The notes below the pieces were generated by a model. The model was not told where the DNA came from, did no database searches, and worked only from the letters and a program-made list of their open reading frames with translations. Shown here piece by piece: positions 9,221 through 17,352 of a DNA stretch of 64,000 nucleotides; positions within the stretch are counted from its first letter, which is position 1, and each line of letters starts with the position of its first letter. The stretch comes from Lachnospiraceae bacterium. Its GTDB lineage: Bacteria > Bacillota > Clostridia > Lachnospirales > Lachnospiraceae. Location of the stretch: positions 62,001 to 126,000 of the forward strand of contig WRAQ01000003.1 of NCBI GenBank assembly GCA_009780115.1, in the 5' to 3' direction. Made by a program: the position numbers and the translations under genes.

Positions 9221-10951
9221 ATGAAAAATATTAATATCAGCGACATGAAAATTACCGAAAAATTGAAAGTCAGTTTTAAAGCAATACTCAAATTGATGGT
9301 TATTGTCTGTGCAATCGGTGTACTTGGTATGTTAGTGCTTTCTTTTTCTAACCGGTCAATGTACAACAACAATGTTATGGCTATTGTCGATGTCGGCCAT
9401 ATGGAAGCAAGCTTTTTTGAAACCCGTGTCCAAATCCGTAATTTCATCATGTATGACAGCGACAGCCCTACTTATGCAAGTGCAGTCAATACATTAAGAT
9501 CCGCCGAAGAAGAATTTCTTAAATACATGAAAGATTATGAAAAGGTGGTCAACAGTTCTACTGAAAGAACAAAATTGGAAGTCATTAGAAATACTTTCGC
9601 ACAATGGCAAAATTTTACGTCGCAAATGCATTCACTTACTTCCGCAGGAAATGTTGATGATGCAAGGGCTCTGTTGAATAGTACCGGGGCAAGCCTAAAC
9701 GATTCCCTCTCGGCAACGATAAAAGAAGTTGTCGCCTACAATGAAACGGCAGCAAGAAGCAGCCTGAATACGAACTTAATCATCTTTATCGCTCTGGCTA
9801 TTCTCCAAGTTGCAATCCTGGCTTATTCTGTTCAGGATTCAAATAAAATCGCCAACCGTGTCTCTGTCAATATCAGCGCCCCGCTTGAATTATTATCCGG
9901 ATTTATGAGCAGGGCCGGCTCTACCGGCGATATTGCCCGCAACAAGGAAGAAGAAGAAGCACTTCACAAATTTGGTGAAGCAAAAGATGAAATCGGTCAA
10001 ATCATTACCAGCACCGATAGTTTTATGGGACATATCAATCATATTGCCGCTGAACTTGAATTACTTGCCGGCGGTGACTTGACTACTGATATCGAAATAA
10101 TGTCTGATTCTGATATCATGGGGCAGTCGGTCAAACATCTTGCCGACAATTTGAACAATGTTTTCCAGGATTTGAATGCTTCATCAGCCCAGGTATCTTT
10201 AGGCTCCAACCAAATCGCCGAAGCAGCTATGAACTTAGCCGAGGGTGCAACATCACAGGCTATGTCGGTTAAACACCTCTCCGAAACAATGAGCGTAATT
10301 GCTGACAAGACAAAAGATAATGCCGAAATCGCTGACAAAACAGCTAATCATGCGGGATTAATCCAAAGTAAAGCCGAACAAGGCAGCCGTCAGATGGAAA
10401 ATATGATTGATGCGGTCAAAGATATTAATGAAGCAAGCAAAGCAATCAGCGAAGTTATCAAAACAATTAGCGGTATCGCTTCAAAAACGAATATCTTATC
10501 ACTCAATGCCGCTGTTGAAGCCGCCCGTGCCGGTGAGCATGGCAAAGGGTTTGCCGTTGTTGCCGATGAAGTACGGAAGCTGGCCGCCCAAAGTACCGAG
10601 GCTGTCCACCATACTACTTCCTTAATCCAAAACTCAATTGATAAAGCCGACCTTGGTAATAGCATTGCGCTGGAAACGAGTGAAAGCCTGATTGAAATCG
10701 TCAATCTTATCAAAGAATCAACCGAATTTATCAATGATATAGCCAAATTATCGGATGAACAATCAACCAGCATCGTCCAAATTAATGCGGAAATCGACCA
10801 AGTCCTCGAAGTCGTTGAAAACAACAGCGCTACCTCCGAAGAAAGTGCCGCTTTTAGTGAAGAAATGAGTGCCCAGGCAAATGTGCTTGAAGAAATGGTT
10901 GCCGAGTTCAAATTAAGAAACGCTGATCACGTCCGCAGCAAATTAAAATAG
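9221..10951 (+). CDS. Methyl-accepting chemotaxis protein
   Basis: 576 residues. TM1 at ~23-43 ([18 protein letters not shown]) and TM2 at ~186-206 ([19 protein letters not shown]) flank a ~140-residue extracytoplasmic helical sensor of the four-helix-bundle kind. A HAMP-like linker and a long cytoplasmic coiled coil follow, with the conserved signalling tip ([32 protein letters not shown]). GGAGG lies 7 nt before the ATG. It is followed after 29 bp by a receiver-containing gene on the same strand, so the two probably form an operon. The ligand cannot be told from sequence. Confidence 0.93.
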   Translation: MKNINISDMKITEKLKVSFKAILKLMVIVCAIGVLGMLVLSFSNRSMYNNNVMAIVDVGHMEASFFETRVQIRNFIMYDSDSPTYASAVNTLRSAEEEFLKYMKDYEKVVNSSTERTKLEVIRNTFAQWQNFTSQMHSLTSAGNVDDARALLNSTGASLNDSLSATIKEVVAYNETAARSSLNTNLIIFIALAILQVAILAYSVQDSNKIANRVSVNISAPLELLSGFMSRAGSTGDIARNKEEEEALHKFGEAKDEIGQIITSTDSFMGHINHIAAELELLAGGDLTTDIEIMSDSDIMGQSVKHLADNLNNVFQDLNASSAQVSLGSNQIAEAAMNLAEGATSQAMSVKHLSETMSVIADKTKDNAEIADKTANHAGLIQSKAEQGSRQMENMIDAVKDINEASKAISEVIKTISGIASKTNILSLNAAVEAARAGEHGKGFAVVADEVRKLAAQSTEAVHHTTSLIQNSIDKADLGNSIALETSESLIEIVNLIKESTEFINDIAKLSDEQSTSIVQINAEIDQVLEVVENNSATSEESAAFSEEMSAQANVLEEMVAEFKLRNADHVRSKLK

Positions 10952-10980
10952 CGCTACTCGCTTATAGGAGGAACTTTTAA

Positions 10981-11967
10981 ATGGAACGTAAAAATGATAG
11001 CAATGCATATTGTTACCGGGTAAGGGGTTTGTATGTACCTTATGAAACTCCTGCGAATATTGAAAAAGATATTGATAGTTATATCAACCGGATTGAGCAA
11101 TATACCGACCGGCTGACCGATACGTACAACAACAAAGATAAAGCCGGTTTTATCAATACCTTAGAAACAGTACAAGGTATGTTACAGGCTGTGTTTGCAA
11201 AACAATGTTTATCATATGCTAATGCCTTAATTGATGCGGCTACTAACCGGAGCCTGGAATATTGTGAACGGCTTTTACAACAAGCAATCGCCGACTTTTT
11301 GCTGCTATCGATAGAAATGCAAAAAGCACAAAAGCTCAATGTAAACCGCCCGGTTAAATATCGCAATATCGAAAAGAATGAAGATATTTCACACGGCTTA
11401 GCTTCTATTAGCCGGAGTATTGAGGTCCGTGATTACACCGGTGCCGAAAGTATCGCCAATGACTTAAAAGACTTAAGCGATACCTTCTCAAAAGCCGGAG
11501 AAATGATTAAGTCACGCCAGTACGACCGGGCAAAAGAAATGGCTGAGAAAGTTGAAAAAGAACACATCAAGATTATCGAGCAAGGCGGAACCGGAAAATC
11601 AGCCAAAACGATTCTTGCTGTTGACGACCGTCCGGAAATTCTGTCCAGCGTAAACGCTGCCTTACGGAACCACTACAAAGTCCTTGGCGCGCCGAGCGGC
11701 AAAATCGCCTTACAAATCATGGCTAAGCAGCATATCGATTTATTTTATCTTGATATTGAAATGCCGGAAATGGACGGTTTTGAATTATACCGCCAAATCC
11801 GCATGATTCAAAAATACAAAGATACCCCGATTATTTTCTTGACTTCCAACGCTTCACGCGAATACATTTCCCGCGGTATCAACCTTGGGGTCAGCGATTA
11901 CATAGTTAAACCCTCCAATCACGTGAACCTGATTGTTAAGGCACGAAAGTATATGGATGAAGCTTAG
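10981..11967 (+). CDS. Response regulator with unrecognised helical N-terminal domain
   Basis: 328 residues. Residues ~205-328 are a receiver (LAVDDRPEI, phosphoacceptor in LFYLDIEMPEMDG, Thr in LTSN, Lys in VKPSN). Residues ~1-200 are predicted helical, contain two His-poor helical bundles, and I do not recognise them; an HPt or adaptor role is possible but no HPt motif is seen. AGGAGG lies just before the ATG (spacing about 8). It follows the chemoreceptor gene and ends before a strong bidirectional terminator, so the two genes make a short operon. The receiver at the C-terminus means the output, if any, is through the N-terminal part. Confidence 0.82.
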   Translation: MERKNDSNAYCYRVRGLYVPYETPANIEKDIDSYINRIEQYTDRLTDTYNNKDKAGFINTLETVQGMLQAVFAKQCLSYANALIDAATNRSLEYCERLLQQAIADFLLLSIEMQKAQKLNVNRPVKYRNIEKNEDISHGLASISRSIEVRDYTGAESIANDLKDLSDTFSKAGEMIKSRQYDRAKEMAEKVEKEHIKIIEQGGTGKSAKTILAVDDRPEILSSVNAALRNHYKVLGAPSGKIALQIMAKQHIDLFYLDIEMPEMDGFELYRQIRMIQKYKDTPIIFLTSNASREYISRGINLGVSDYIVKPSNHVNLIVKARKYMDEA

Positions 11968-11988
11968 AAATGAATGAAACTTAGAAAT

Positions 11989-12024
11989 AAAAAAGAGCCG
12001 CTCAAAAATAGCGGCTCTTTTTTT
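11989..12024. terminator. Bidirectional intrinsic terminator
   Basis: GAGCCGCT (11995-12002) pairs with AGCGGCTC (12010-12017) over a 7-nt loop. A run of seven T follows on the plus strand and a run of A precedes, giving a T-run on the minus strand too. It separates the response-regulator gene from the convergent metallopeptidase gene and overlaps the last codons of the latter. Confidence 0.93.
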
Positions 12025-12403
12025 GATTATTCGGCCGATGCTTGTACCTAGCCAATCTTCTTGCATCTTCTATCTCTAAACCTCTCTCACCGGCTAATGA
12101 TTCCAAATGATGGGTAAATTCATGTAAAAGTGTCTTTCTAAGTTTTTCTCTTAACTGTTGTGGCTGAAGATAACTAAAAGCTTTGGCGAAAGAACCATAA
12201 TAAATAATGATAAACCGGCCAAGGCCCCTTGGCTGGCTATGATATTCGCCTAAAATATATAACGGAAGATTTCCGTCACTTGCCGGATGCATTTTCATCT
12301 CCGGTGACAAAATCACCCCGCCATTAAGGTCTTTATGAAAATCAACCGGTAGCTCATCATAGATATCATCAAGCATTTCCATTGCTTCATCGATTGTAAT
12401 CAT
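12002..12403 (-). CDS. Metallopeptidase-family (zincin-like) protein
   Basis: 133 residues from the ATG at 12403 (MITIDEAMEMLDDIYDELP). The motif HEFTHHLE is an HExxH zinc site of the small zincin family (PF06262-type), found widely in bacteria with unknown substrate. Start choice is by homology to the family's usual N-terminus; the ribosome site is weak. The frame stays open upstream through a family B element (12441-12496), which would add about 30 unrelated residues; I treat that as leader. It follows sigG by 98 bp on the same strand. Confidence 0.8.
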   Translation of the reverse strand: MITIDEAMEMLDDIYDELPVDFHKDLNGGVILSPEMKMHPASDGNLPLYILGEYHSQPRGLGRFIIIYYGSFAKAFSYLQPQQLREKLRKTLLHEFTHHLESLAGERGLEIEDARRLARYKHRPNNQKKSRYF

Positions 12404-12440
12404 TCTTTTATTATAATTACCTATCAAAAAAAATGCAACC

Positions 12441-12496
12441 GTGTAAATCCTTGGGAGGATGCAAGATTCTTTAAATGCGTCGCTGCCGGGCAACGC
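12441..12496 (-). repeat. Family B palindromic element, copy B1
   Basis: On the minus strand GCGTTGC pairs with GCGACGC around CCGGCA, then GGATTTACAC matches the end of the other copies. The second hairpin is eroded. Read in the same frame as the other two copies it gives LPGSDAFKESCIL. It lies between sigG and the metallopeptidase gene. Confidence 0.65.
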
Positions 12497-12500
12497 TATC

Positions 12501-13280
12501 TCACGCCGTCAAATATCCTTTCATTACCCGCAGCGCATTCTTTTCAAGCCGTGAAACTTGAGCCTGCGAGATTCCAACAATTTCCGCAACCTCCATCTGT
12601 GTTTTCCCTTTAAAAAACCGTAAGTCTATAATTTCATTTTCGCGTTCCCCAAGATGTTTCATTGCTTCGCTTAATGATATGTGTTCGACCCATGTTTCTT
12701 CTTTATTCTTCTTGTCGCTGATTTGATCCATGACATACAATGTATCACCACCATCGGTATAAATCGGCTCATAAAGGCTCATTGGATTTTGGATGGCATC
12801 AAGGGCATAAACTATATCTTCTTTTGATATCCCGATTTCTTCGGCAATTTCAGTTAGGGTCGGCTCTTTTAAGTTTCGTTTGACCATATTTTCTTTGGCA
12901 TAAATAGCTTTGTAAGCGGTATCTTTTAGCGAGCGGCTAACCCGGATTGCATTATTATCACGCAAAAAGCGGCGGATTTCCCCAATTATCATCGGGACCG
13001 CGTAGGTTGAAAACTTTACATTTAAAGTCGAGTCAAAGTTGTCGATTGCCTTAATCAAACCAATACAGCCGATTTGGAAAAGGTCATCAACGTTTTCATT
13101 GCTGGAGGAAAAGCGTTTAATCACACTTAAAACGAGCCGCAAATTGCCTTCTATATATTGTTTTCTCGCATCCAAATCTCCTTCTTCTATCCGCGAAAAA
13201 AGTGCTTCTTTTTCGGCTGGCTTAAGTAAAGGCAATTTTGCTGTATTTACCCCACATATTTCTACTTTTCCTTGTGCCAT
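12501..13280 (-). CDS. sigG: RNA polymerase sigma factor SigG (late forespore)
   Basis: 259 residues. The N-terminus KVEICGVNTAKLPLL is diagnostic of SigG. Region 2 includes NGNLRLVLSVI-like YIEGNLRLVLSVIKRF, DLFQIGCIGLIKAIDNFD and KFSTYAVPMIIGEIRRFLRD; region 4 ends QMEVAEIVGISQAQVSRLEK. SigG directs forespore transcription after engulfment (SASPs, germination proteins). It is normally next to sigE; here ylmC and an anion permease gene lie between. AAAGG is 13 nt from the ATG, a loose spacing. Confidence 0.97.
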   Translation of the reverse strand: MAQGKVEICGVNTAKLPLLKPAEKEALFSRIEEGDLDARKQYIEGNLRLVLSVIKRFSSSNENVDDLFQIGCIGLIKAIDNFDSTLNVKFSTYAVPMIIGEIRRFLRDNNAIRVSRSLKDTAYKAIYAKENMVKRNLKEPTLTEIAEEIGISKEDIVYALDAIQNPMSLYEPIYTDGGDTLYVMDQISDKKNKEETWVEHISLSEAMKHLGERENEIIDLRFFKGKTQMEVAEIVGISQAQVSRLEKNALRVMKGYLTA

Positions 13281-13356
13281 AATTTAAACCATGCCTTTCC
13301 CGTTGAATGATTACACATTAAATTAATCATTTACCAAAGATGGGAAAAATATACAT

Positions 13357-13394
13357 GAAAAAAGACCATTCACAATTATGAAATAGTCTTTCTT
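13357..13394 (-). terminator. Probable intrinsic terminator
   Basis: On the minus strand AAAGAC...GTCTTT closes a stem that continues with TTCA/TGAA and is followed by T6. It lies downstream of the anion permease and repeat A2 and upstream of sigG, so it would separate sigG from the permease transcript. Confidence 0.55.
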
Positions 13395-13419
13395 TAAGTT
13401 TATTATAATTATATACTCC

Positions 13420-13536
13420 GTAAGTTAGATTAAAGTATATCTCTTCGTCTCTACGGCCTAATTGATGTAAAATACAAGTTTTATCCCGGGAAGAAGGCGG
13501 CCTAAGGTTCCTGCGAGATATCTTTATCTAACTTAC
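13420..13536 (-). repeat. Family A structured repeat, copy A2
   Basis: The arms GTAAGTTAGAT...ATATCTC and GAGATAT...ATCTAACTTAC are complementary apart from small bulges, with sequence different from the TCAGGTAA type. The core CGGCCTAATTG...GGGAAGAAGGCGGCCTAAGG is intact. With the terminator at 13357-13394 it fills the 308-bp gap between permease and sigG. Confidence 0.88.
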
Positions 13537-13588
13537 TCCTACTATAGCATTACAATTACTTTTTAATCAAGAAATATTAGCCGCCTTA

Positions 13589-15016
13589 TCATCCGAATAG
13601 GCCGGCGTTGCTCCATATTGGGATAGCTACCAATAGTGCGATAAAGCAGGCTATGAAATAGATAATTCCATAAACACCGATTTGCTTGTGGGTAAACGTC
13701 CGGTCGCCGGCTAGCGTTTTAGTCATCATAGCCCATATATTTTGATAAACTAAAACAAAGGAGTTAGCAGCCATAATAAAGACGAACATCCAAACTAACG
13801 GGCTTATTTGATAAGCTTCCTGAATTGAAGGCAGAATTGGCACGAGAATAGCAATTGTCGGTATAAATAATGCCACATCGAGAAACTTCCACAAAAATAC
13901 GAATATCATCACCGAGAACATAAACAGATAAGGGTTTCCGGCTACCGGTGCTAAGACCGGCACAACGATACCGGCGAACCACATGGATATGCCGGTTTCA
14001 GTAAAGATAGCACCGAAACTAAGAGCCATTGCAATAAAGACGACCAAATCCCAATTAACCCCGTTATTAAAATCTTTCGCTTCAAGGACACCGGTCAAAA
14101 AGAAAAGAAAAACAGCGGCAAGGCATACGGCAGCATCGGGTATTCCATGTAAACCATGAGTTAAAAACATCGTAAAAGCTGCTACCAATATAAGGATAGT
14201 AATAATTTCGCTCTTTGTTATTTTAGTAACAGTCAGTTTTTTTATTGCATCTAACGCATCCGGAGGCAGCTTTTCTTTTGGCTTTAATACTAGCAAACTC
14301 CCGGCAATTAAAACTAAAGTAACAATCATCAGCGGAATAAATAATACGTTAAACCAGCTATAGAAAGTAACAATCCCTTCTGTTTCCGGAACTGAATTTA
14401 TCATTCCCGAAATAATCGGCCCCCACAAAGAGCCGGACATCCAGCCCATCCCGGGAAAAACCGCCATCCCAAAAGCCGTAAGAATGATTAGGGAATTTCC
14501 TTTTGAACCTTTCTCAAGCCGGCAAAGCTCACAGCATTGTGCGGCTATCGGTATCATTATCGCAATCCTAACCGTACTTGACGGTGTCATTAAGCTAATA
14601 ATTATCCCAATTAAAACCCAGGCAAACACTAATGACACATATGATGGTTTGAAAATTTTGATAATTCCAATGGCAATCCGTTTCCCTAAGCCGGTTTTTT
14701 GCAAAGTAAAACCAAAAAAGAGGGCCGGTATCAAGATCCATATTGCCGATTGGGTAAAGCCGGAAAAGACCACCGCCGGTTTAAGGCCAAGCGCAAGGGC
14801 GAAAAAGCCAAGAAAAAACCCGCCTACCGCATAAGACAAATCAAAGGGCTTAAAAATCCAAATACTTAATGAAATCAATATCCCGCCAAGCATTAACTGC
14901 GCCGTATCATTAAGATTTGCTGAAAAAGGCTTAATAATCATTATTAATAGTGCAAGTAAGATAAAAAACCCGCTGCCAAAATAACTTATATTTATTTTCT
15001 TTAGTGCTTTTAACAT
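13589..15016 (-). CDS. SLC13/DASS-family anion permease
   Basis: 475 residues, about 12 hydrophobic segments across the whole length, resembling sodium:dicarboxylate/sulfate symporters of the DASS family. Recognisable stretches include IGIIISLMTPSSTVRIAIMIPI and the C-terminal LFIPTIAILVPILPSI with hydrophilic ends inside. Substrate (di- or tricarboxylate, sulfate) cannot be decided. The Shine-Dalgarno before the ATG is poor. It stands between ylmC/sigE and sigG, a place where no transporter is usual, and is flanked by a family A repeat. Confidence 0.82.
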   Translation of the reverse strand: MLKALKKINISYFGSGFFILLALLIMIIKPFSANLNDTAQLMLGGILISLSIWIFKPFDLSYAVGGFFLGFFALALGLKPAVVFSGFTQSAIWILIPALFFGFTLQKTGLGKRIAIGIIKIFKPSYVSLVFAWVLIGIIISLMTPSSTVRIAIMIPIAAQCCELCRLEKGSKGNSLIILTAFGMAVFPGMGWMSGSLWGPIISGMINSVPETEGIVTFYSWFNVLFIPLMIVTLVLIAGSLLVLKPKEKLPPDALDAIKKLTVTKITKSEIITILILVAAFTMFLTHGLHGIPDAAVCLAAVFLFFLTGVLEAKDFNNGVNWDLVVFIAMALSFGAIFTETGISMWFAGIVVPVLAPVAGNPYLFMFSVMIFVFLWKFLDVALFIPTIAILVPILPSIQEAYQISPLVWMFVFIMAANSFVLVYQNIWAMMTKTLAGDRTFTHKQIGVYGIIYFIACFIALLVAIPIWSNAGLFG

Positions 15017-15152
15017 TTTTTAAATTTAGCACGGACATAGTAATTTGTCAAGAAAAAAGTGTCTATGCTGCTTATACAATAATTTTCTTCTGTATACATT
15101 AATTTATTTTTTTTTCATATACATTAATAAACATAATTAGTCAGGTAATGTG

Positions 15153-15398
15153 ATGCTATATTCCGATTTAAAATGTAAAGATGTAATAAATATTAAAGAT
15201 TGTAAATGCCTTGGCCGGGTTAACGATTTAGAATTTGATGATTGCACCGGGCATATCCATGCCCTAATAATTTGCGGCAAAAACCGGCTCAACGCCCTAT
15301 TCTACGGTGAGCCGGATATTGTAATCCCCTTTCGCGATGTTATCAAAATCGGGCCGGATATCGTGCTGGTGGAAATCGGAAGGAAACATCACCGCTGA
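15153..15398 (+). CDS. ylmC: YlmC/YmxH-family sporulation protein (PRC-barrel)
   Basis: 81 residues, a lone PRC-barrel (SDLKCKDVINIKDCKCLGRVNDLEFDD...DIVIPFRDVIKIGPDIVLVEI). This small protein is a frequent neighbour of sigE/sigG in spore formers and is annotated as YlmC/YmxH. AGGT lies 6 nt before the ATG at 15153; a GTG at 15150 is also possible. It is convergent with sigE (6 bp between stops). Its molecular role is not established. Confidence 0.87.
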   Translation: MLYSDLKCKDVINIKDCKCLGRVNDLEFDDCTGHIHALIICGKNRLNALFYGEPDIVIPFRDVIKIGPDIVLVEIGRKHHR

Positions 15399-15404
15399 AT
15401 ATCC

Positions 15405-16148
15405 TCACCCTTCCTTCATCAACTCTTTCTTTAAACGTTTCATAATCTTTTTTTCCAACCGCGAGATATAAGACTGCGAGATGCCAAGGAGCTGGGCTAC
15501 TTCTTTTTGGGTCATCTCATTGCCGTCCGGTGTGCCAAGCCCGAAACGCAGGTTAATAATCGTCTGTTCCCGTTCCGAAAGCTTACGGATTGCCTTAAGC
15601 AAAAGCTTACGTTCCACCTCATTTTCAATATCTTTATATATGACATCTTCGTCAGTGCCAAGAATATCCGATAAAAGAAGTTCATTTCCATCCCAATCGA
15701 CATTTAACGGCTCATCAATTGATACTTCCAGTTTAGTTTTGTTATTGCGCCGCAGATACATCAATATTTCATTTTCAATACAACGTGAAGCGTAAGTTGC
15801 AAGTTTGATATTTTTGGTCGGATTGAAAGTATTAATTGATTTAATTAACCCAATCGTACCGATGGAAATCAAATCTTCAACCCCAACCCCTGTATTGTCA
15901 AACTTCTTGGCAATATAAACCACCAGGCGCAAATTGTGTTCTATTAAAAGTGATTTGGCTTCCTTTTCATATTCGGTACCAAGATCATTAATGACAGCAT
16001 TTTCTTTGTCAAGCTCCAAGGGCGGGGGCAGAACCTCGGTACCACCGATATAGTGGATATCCCCCTGCTGCTTGATTACCCTGAAACCCATGTCTTTCCG
16101 ATAAAGTTTAAACTTAACCTTTCCCGGGATTGCAATTTTAAAAACCAT
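15405..16148 (-). CDS. sigE: RNA polymerase sigma factor SigE (early mother cell)
   Basis: 247 residues including a ~25-30-residue pro-sequence before the conserved [13 protein letters not shown], where SpoIIGA cleavage activates pro-SigE. Region 2 has [32 protein letters not shown] and [19 protein letters not shown]; region 4 ends [17 protein letters not shown]. SigE runs early mother-cell gene expression. AAGGAG lies 6 nt before the ATG. It lies 19 bp behind spoIIGA, its activating protease, the standard spoIIG operon arrangement. Confidence 0.98.
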   Translation of the reverse strand: MVFKIAIPGKVKFKLYRKDMGFRVIKQQGDIHYIGGTEVLPPPLELDKENAVINDLGTEYEKEAKSLLIEHNLRLVVYIAKKFDNTGVGVEDLISIGTIGLIKSINTFNPTKNIKLATYASRCIENEILMYLRRNNKTKLEVSIDEPLNVDWDGNELLLSDILGTDEDVIYKDIENEVERKLLLKAIRKLSEREQTIINLRFGLGTPDGNEMTQKEVAQLLGISQSYISRLEKKIMKRLKKELMKEG

Positions 16149-16167
16149 TTCTTTCTCCTTCGCTTTT

Positions 16168-17040
16168 TTATTTGCAGTTATGTAAATCCTTTAAGGAGAA
16201 CGCTTGCGTTCTCTTGGAAGTGTCGCCGCCGGGCGACACTTTTTTAAATAGCTGCGGATTTAAAATCATCTGATATTTACCGCTGCCGGATATTTTTCCC
16301 GGCCCAACCGCAACGATTACATTTTCATATCTTACTTTCTGCCCTGACTTTTCAATATAAATCTCTGAAATCTCATATCCTATCATCATACCGTGGGCAT
16401 TCCCGATATTGTGGTACGGGATGGCCTTCGTTTTTTCCGGTTTCATTAAAGGTTTTAGTTCTTGCCATACTGCTTCTTCAAGGATAGTTACCGGTTTTCC
16501 GTTGACTGGTTCAGTCAATCCGTTGCCCGTATCTACTAATGCCGTTACTTCTATCTCTTTTCCCTCACAAGGGATAAAAACTATAAGAAAAACATTTTCC
16601 TGATTGCGGTGATGTAGTTTCAAAAAATAATCACTTAGGGCAAAAACTGTATAACCTAAAACCAGAACTAACCAAACTTTATCCGAGTGTAAACCGAAAA
16701 CAGTTATTTGGCGCTGTAAAAACAGGATTACTGCCCCGGTTAAAAAGGCATATATAAATAAAAATCCGGTTTGGCGCAGAATATTTTTTATTCCTTGTGA
16801 CTTAAATGTGAGCTTTATCATGAGTAAACTTACAGGAACCAGGCCGATAAATACTTTCACCGGATATGTAACCGGCAGGGGCAGGGCTAAGCAGTATCCT
16901 AAAGCTCCGAAAACCCCGCCGGCCAAAATTCGTAATTTGGTTGCGGAAAGCTTTAAAGTCCTTGCCGTCAGAATTAAGATGAAAATATTGAGAACTAGGT
17001 TGATGATAAAAACTTTTCCGATATCGATTTCAAAAATCAT
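16168..17040 (-). CDS. spoIIGA: Sporulation sigma-E factor-processing peptidase SpoIIGA
   Basis: 290 residues from the ATG at 17040 ([18 protein letters not shown]). Five hydrophobic segments fill the N-terminal half; the C-terminal half is the aspartic protease domain with the DTGN site ([18 protein letters not shown]). It sits in the septal membrane and cleaves pro-SigE. The final ~24 residues ([20 protein letters not shown]...) are encoded by family B element B2 and do not look like a normal SpoIIGA end. It is directly upstream of sigE. Confidence 0.95.
   Translation of the reverse strand: MIFEIDIGKVFIINLVLNIFILILTARTLKLSATKLRILAGGVFGALGYCLALPLPVTYPVKVFIGLVPVSLLMIKLTFKSQGIKNILRQTGFLFIYAFLTGAVILFLQRQITVFGLHSDKVWLVLVLGYTVFALSDYFLKLHHRNQENVFLIVFIPCEGKEIEVTALVDTGNGLTEPVNGKPVTILEEAVWQELKPLMKPEKTKAIPYHNIGNAHGMMIGYEISEIYIEKSGQKVRYENVIVAVGPGKISGSGKYQMILNPQLFKKVSPGGDTSKRTQAFSLKDLHNCK
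16180..16241 (-). repeat. Family B palindromic element, copy B2, inside spoIIGA
   Basis: On the minus strand AAGTGTCGCC pairs perfectly with GGCGACACTT (10 bp), and GAGAACGC with GCGTTCTC. Translated in frame it makes the SpoIIGA tail [18 protein letters not shown]. The same frame and a similar peptide are found in copy B3. Confidence 0.8.
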
Positions 17041-17231
17041 ATCTTTTCGCTCTCTGTTAAGGGCTGCTGAATGTGCTAGTTTCGTTACACTTGGCGACAC
17101 TTAAGATTCATTCTTAATGCAGTGCTTGTTTCCTCATGTTTTTCATTATATACATTAACTTGTTCAGAATTTGTCAAACCTTAGGCTGGTATCGCCGTTA
17201 TTTATCGCAGGTAATCGACAGGGGCGGGGAC

Positions 17232-17262
17232 AAAAAAAGAATGGTTTTTACCATTCTTTGAA
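17232..17262 (-). terminator. Intrinsic terminator of the ABC transporter gene
   Basis: AAAGAATGG (17236-17244) pairs with CCATTCTTT (17251-17259) over a 6-nt loop; on the minus strand a run of seven T follows. It stands downstream of the ABC transporter and repeat A3 and upstream of spoIIGA, so spoIIGA-sigE must have its own promoter. Confidence 0.88.
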
Positions 17263-17281
17263 GTTACTATGAATCCTATAC

Positions 17282-17343
17282 GTCAGGTTAATATATCTCT
17301 CCGTCACTGCGGCCTAAGGTTCCTGCGAGATATATTACCTGAC
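17282..17343 (-). repeat. Family A structured repeat, copy A3 (core-deleted)
   Basis: The arms GTCAGGTTAATATATCTC and GAGATATATTACCTGAC pair almost fully. Only one CGGCCTAA motif remains: the sequence jumps from CACTGCGGCCTAA directly to GGTTCCTGCGAGA, as expected from deletion between the two direct repeats of the core. Confidence 0.85.
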
Positions 17344-17352
17344 TAACGGAAT

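Noticed and set aside
15138-15152. AGTCAGGTAAT in front of ylmC matches a family A arm
   Set aside because: Only 11 nt match, no second arm or core is present, and it serves as the ribosome-site region of ylmC. Chance cannot be excluded.
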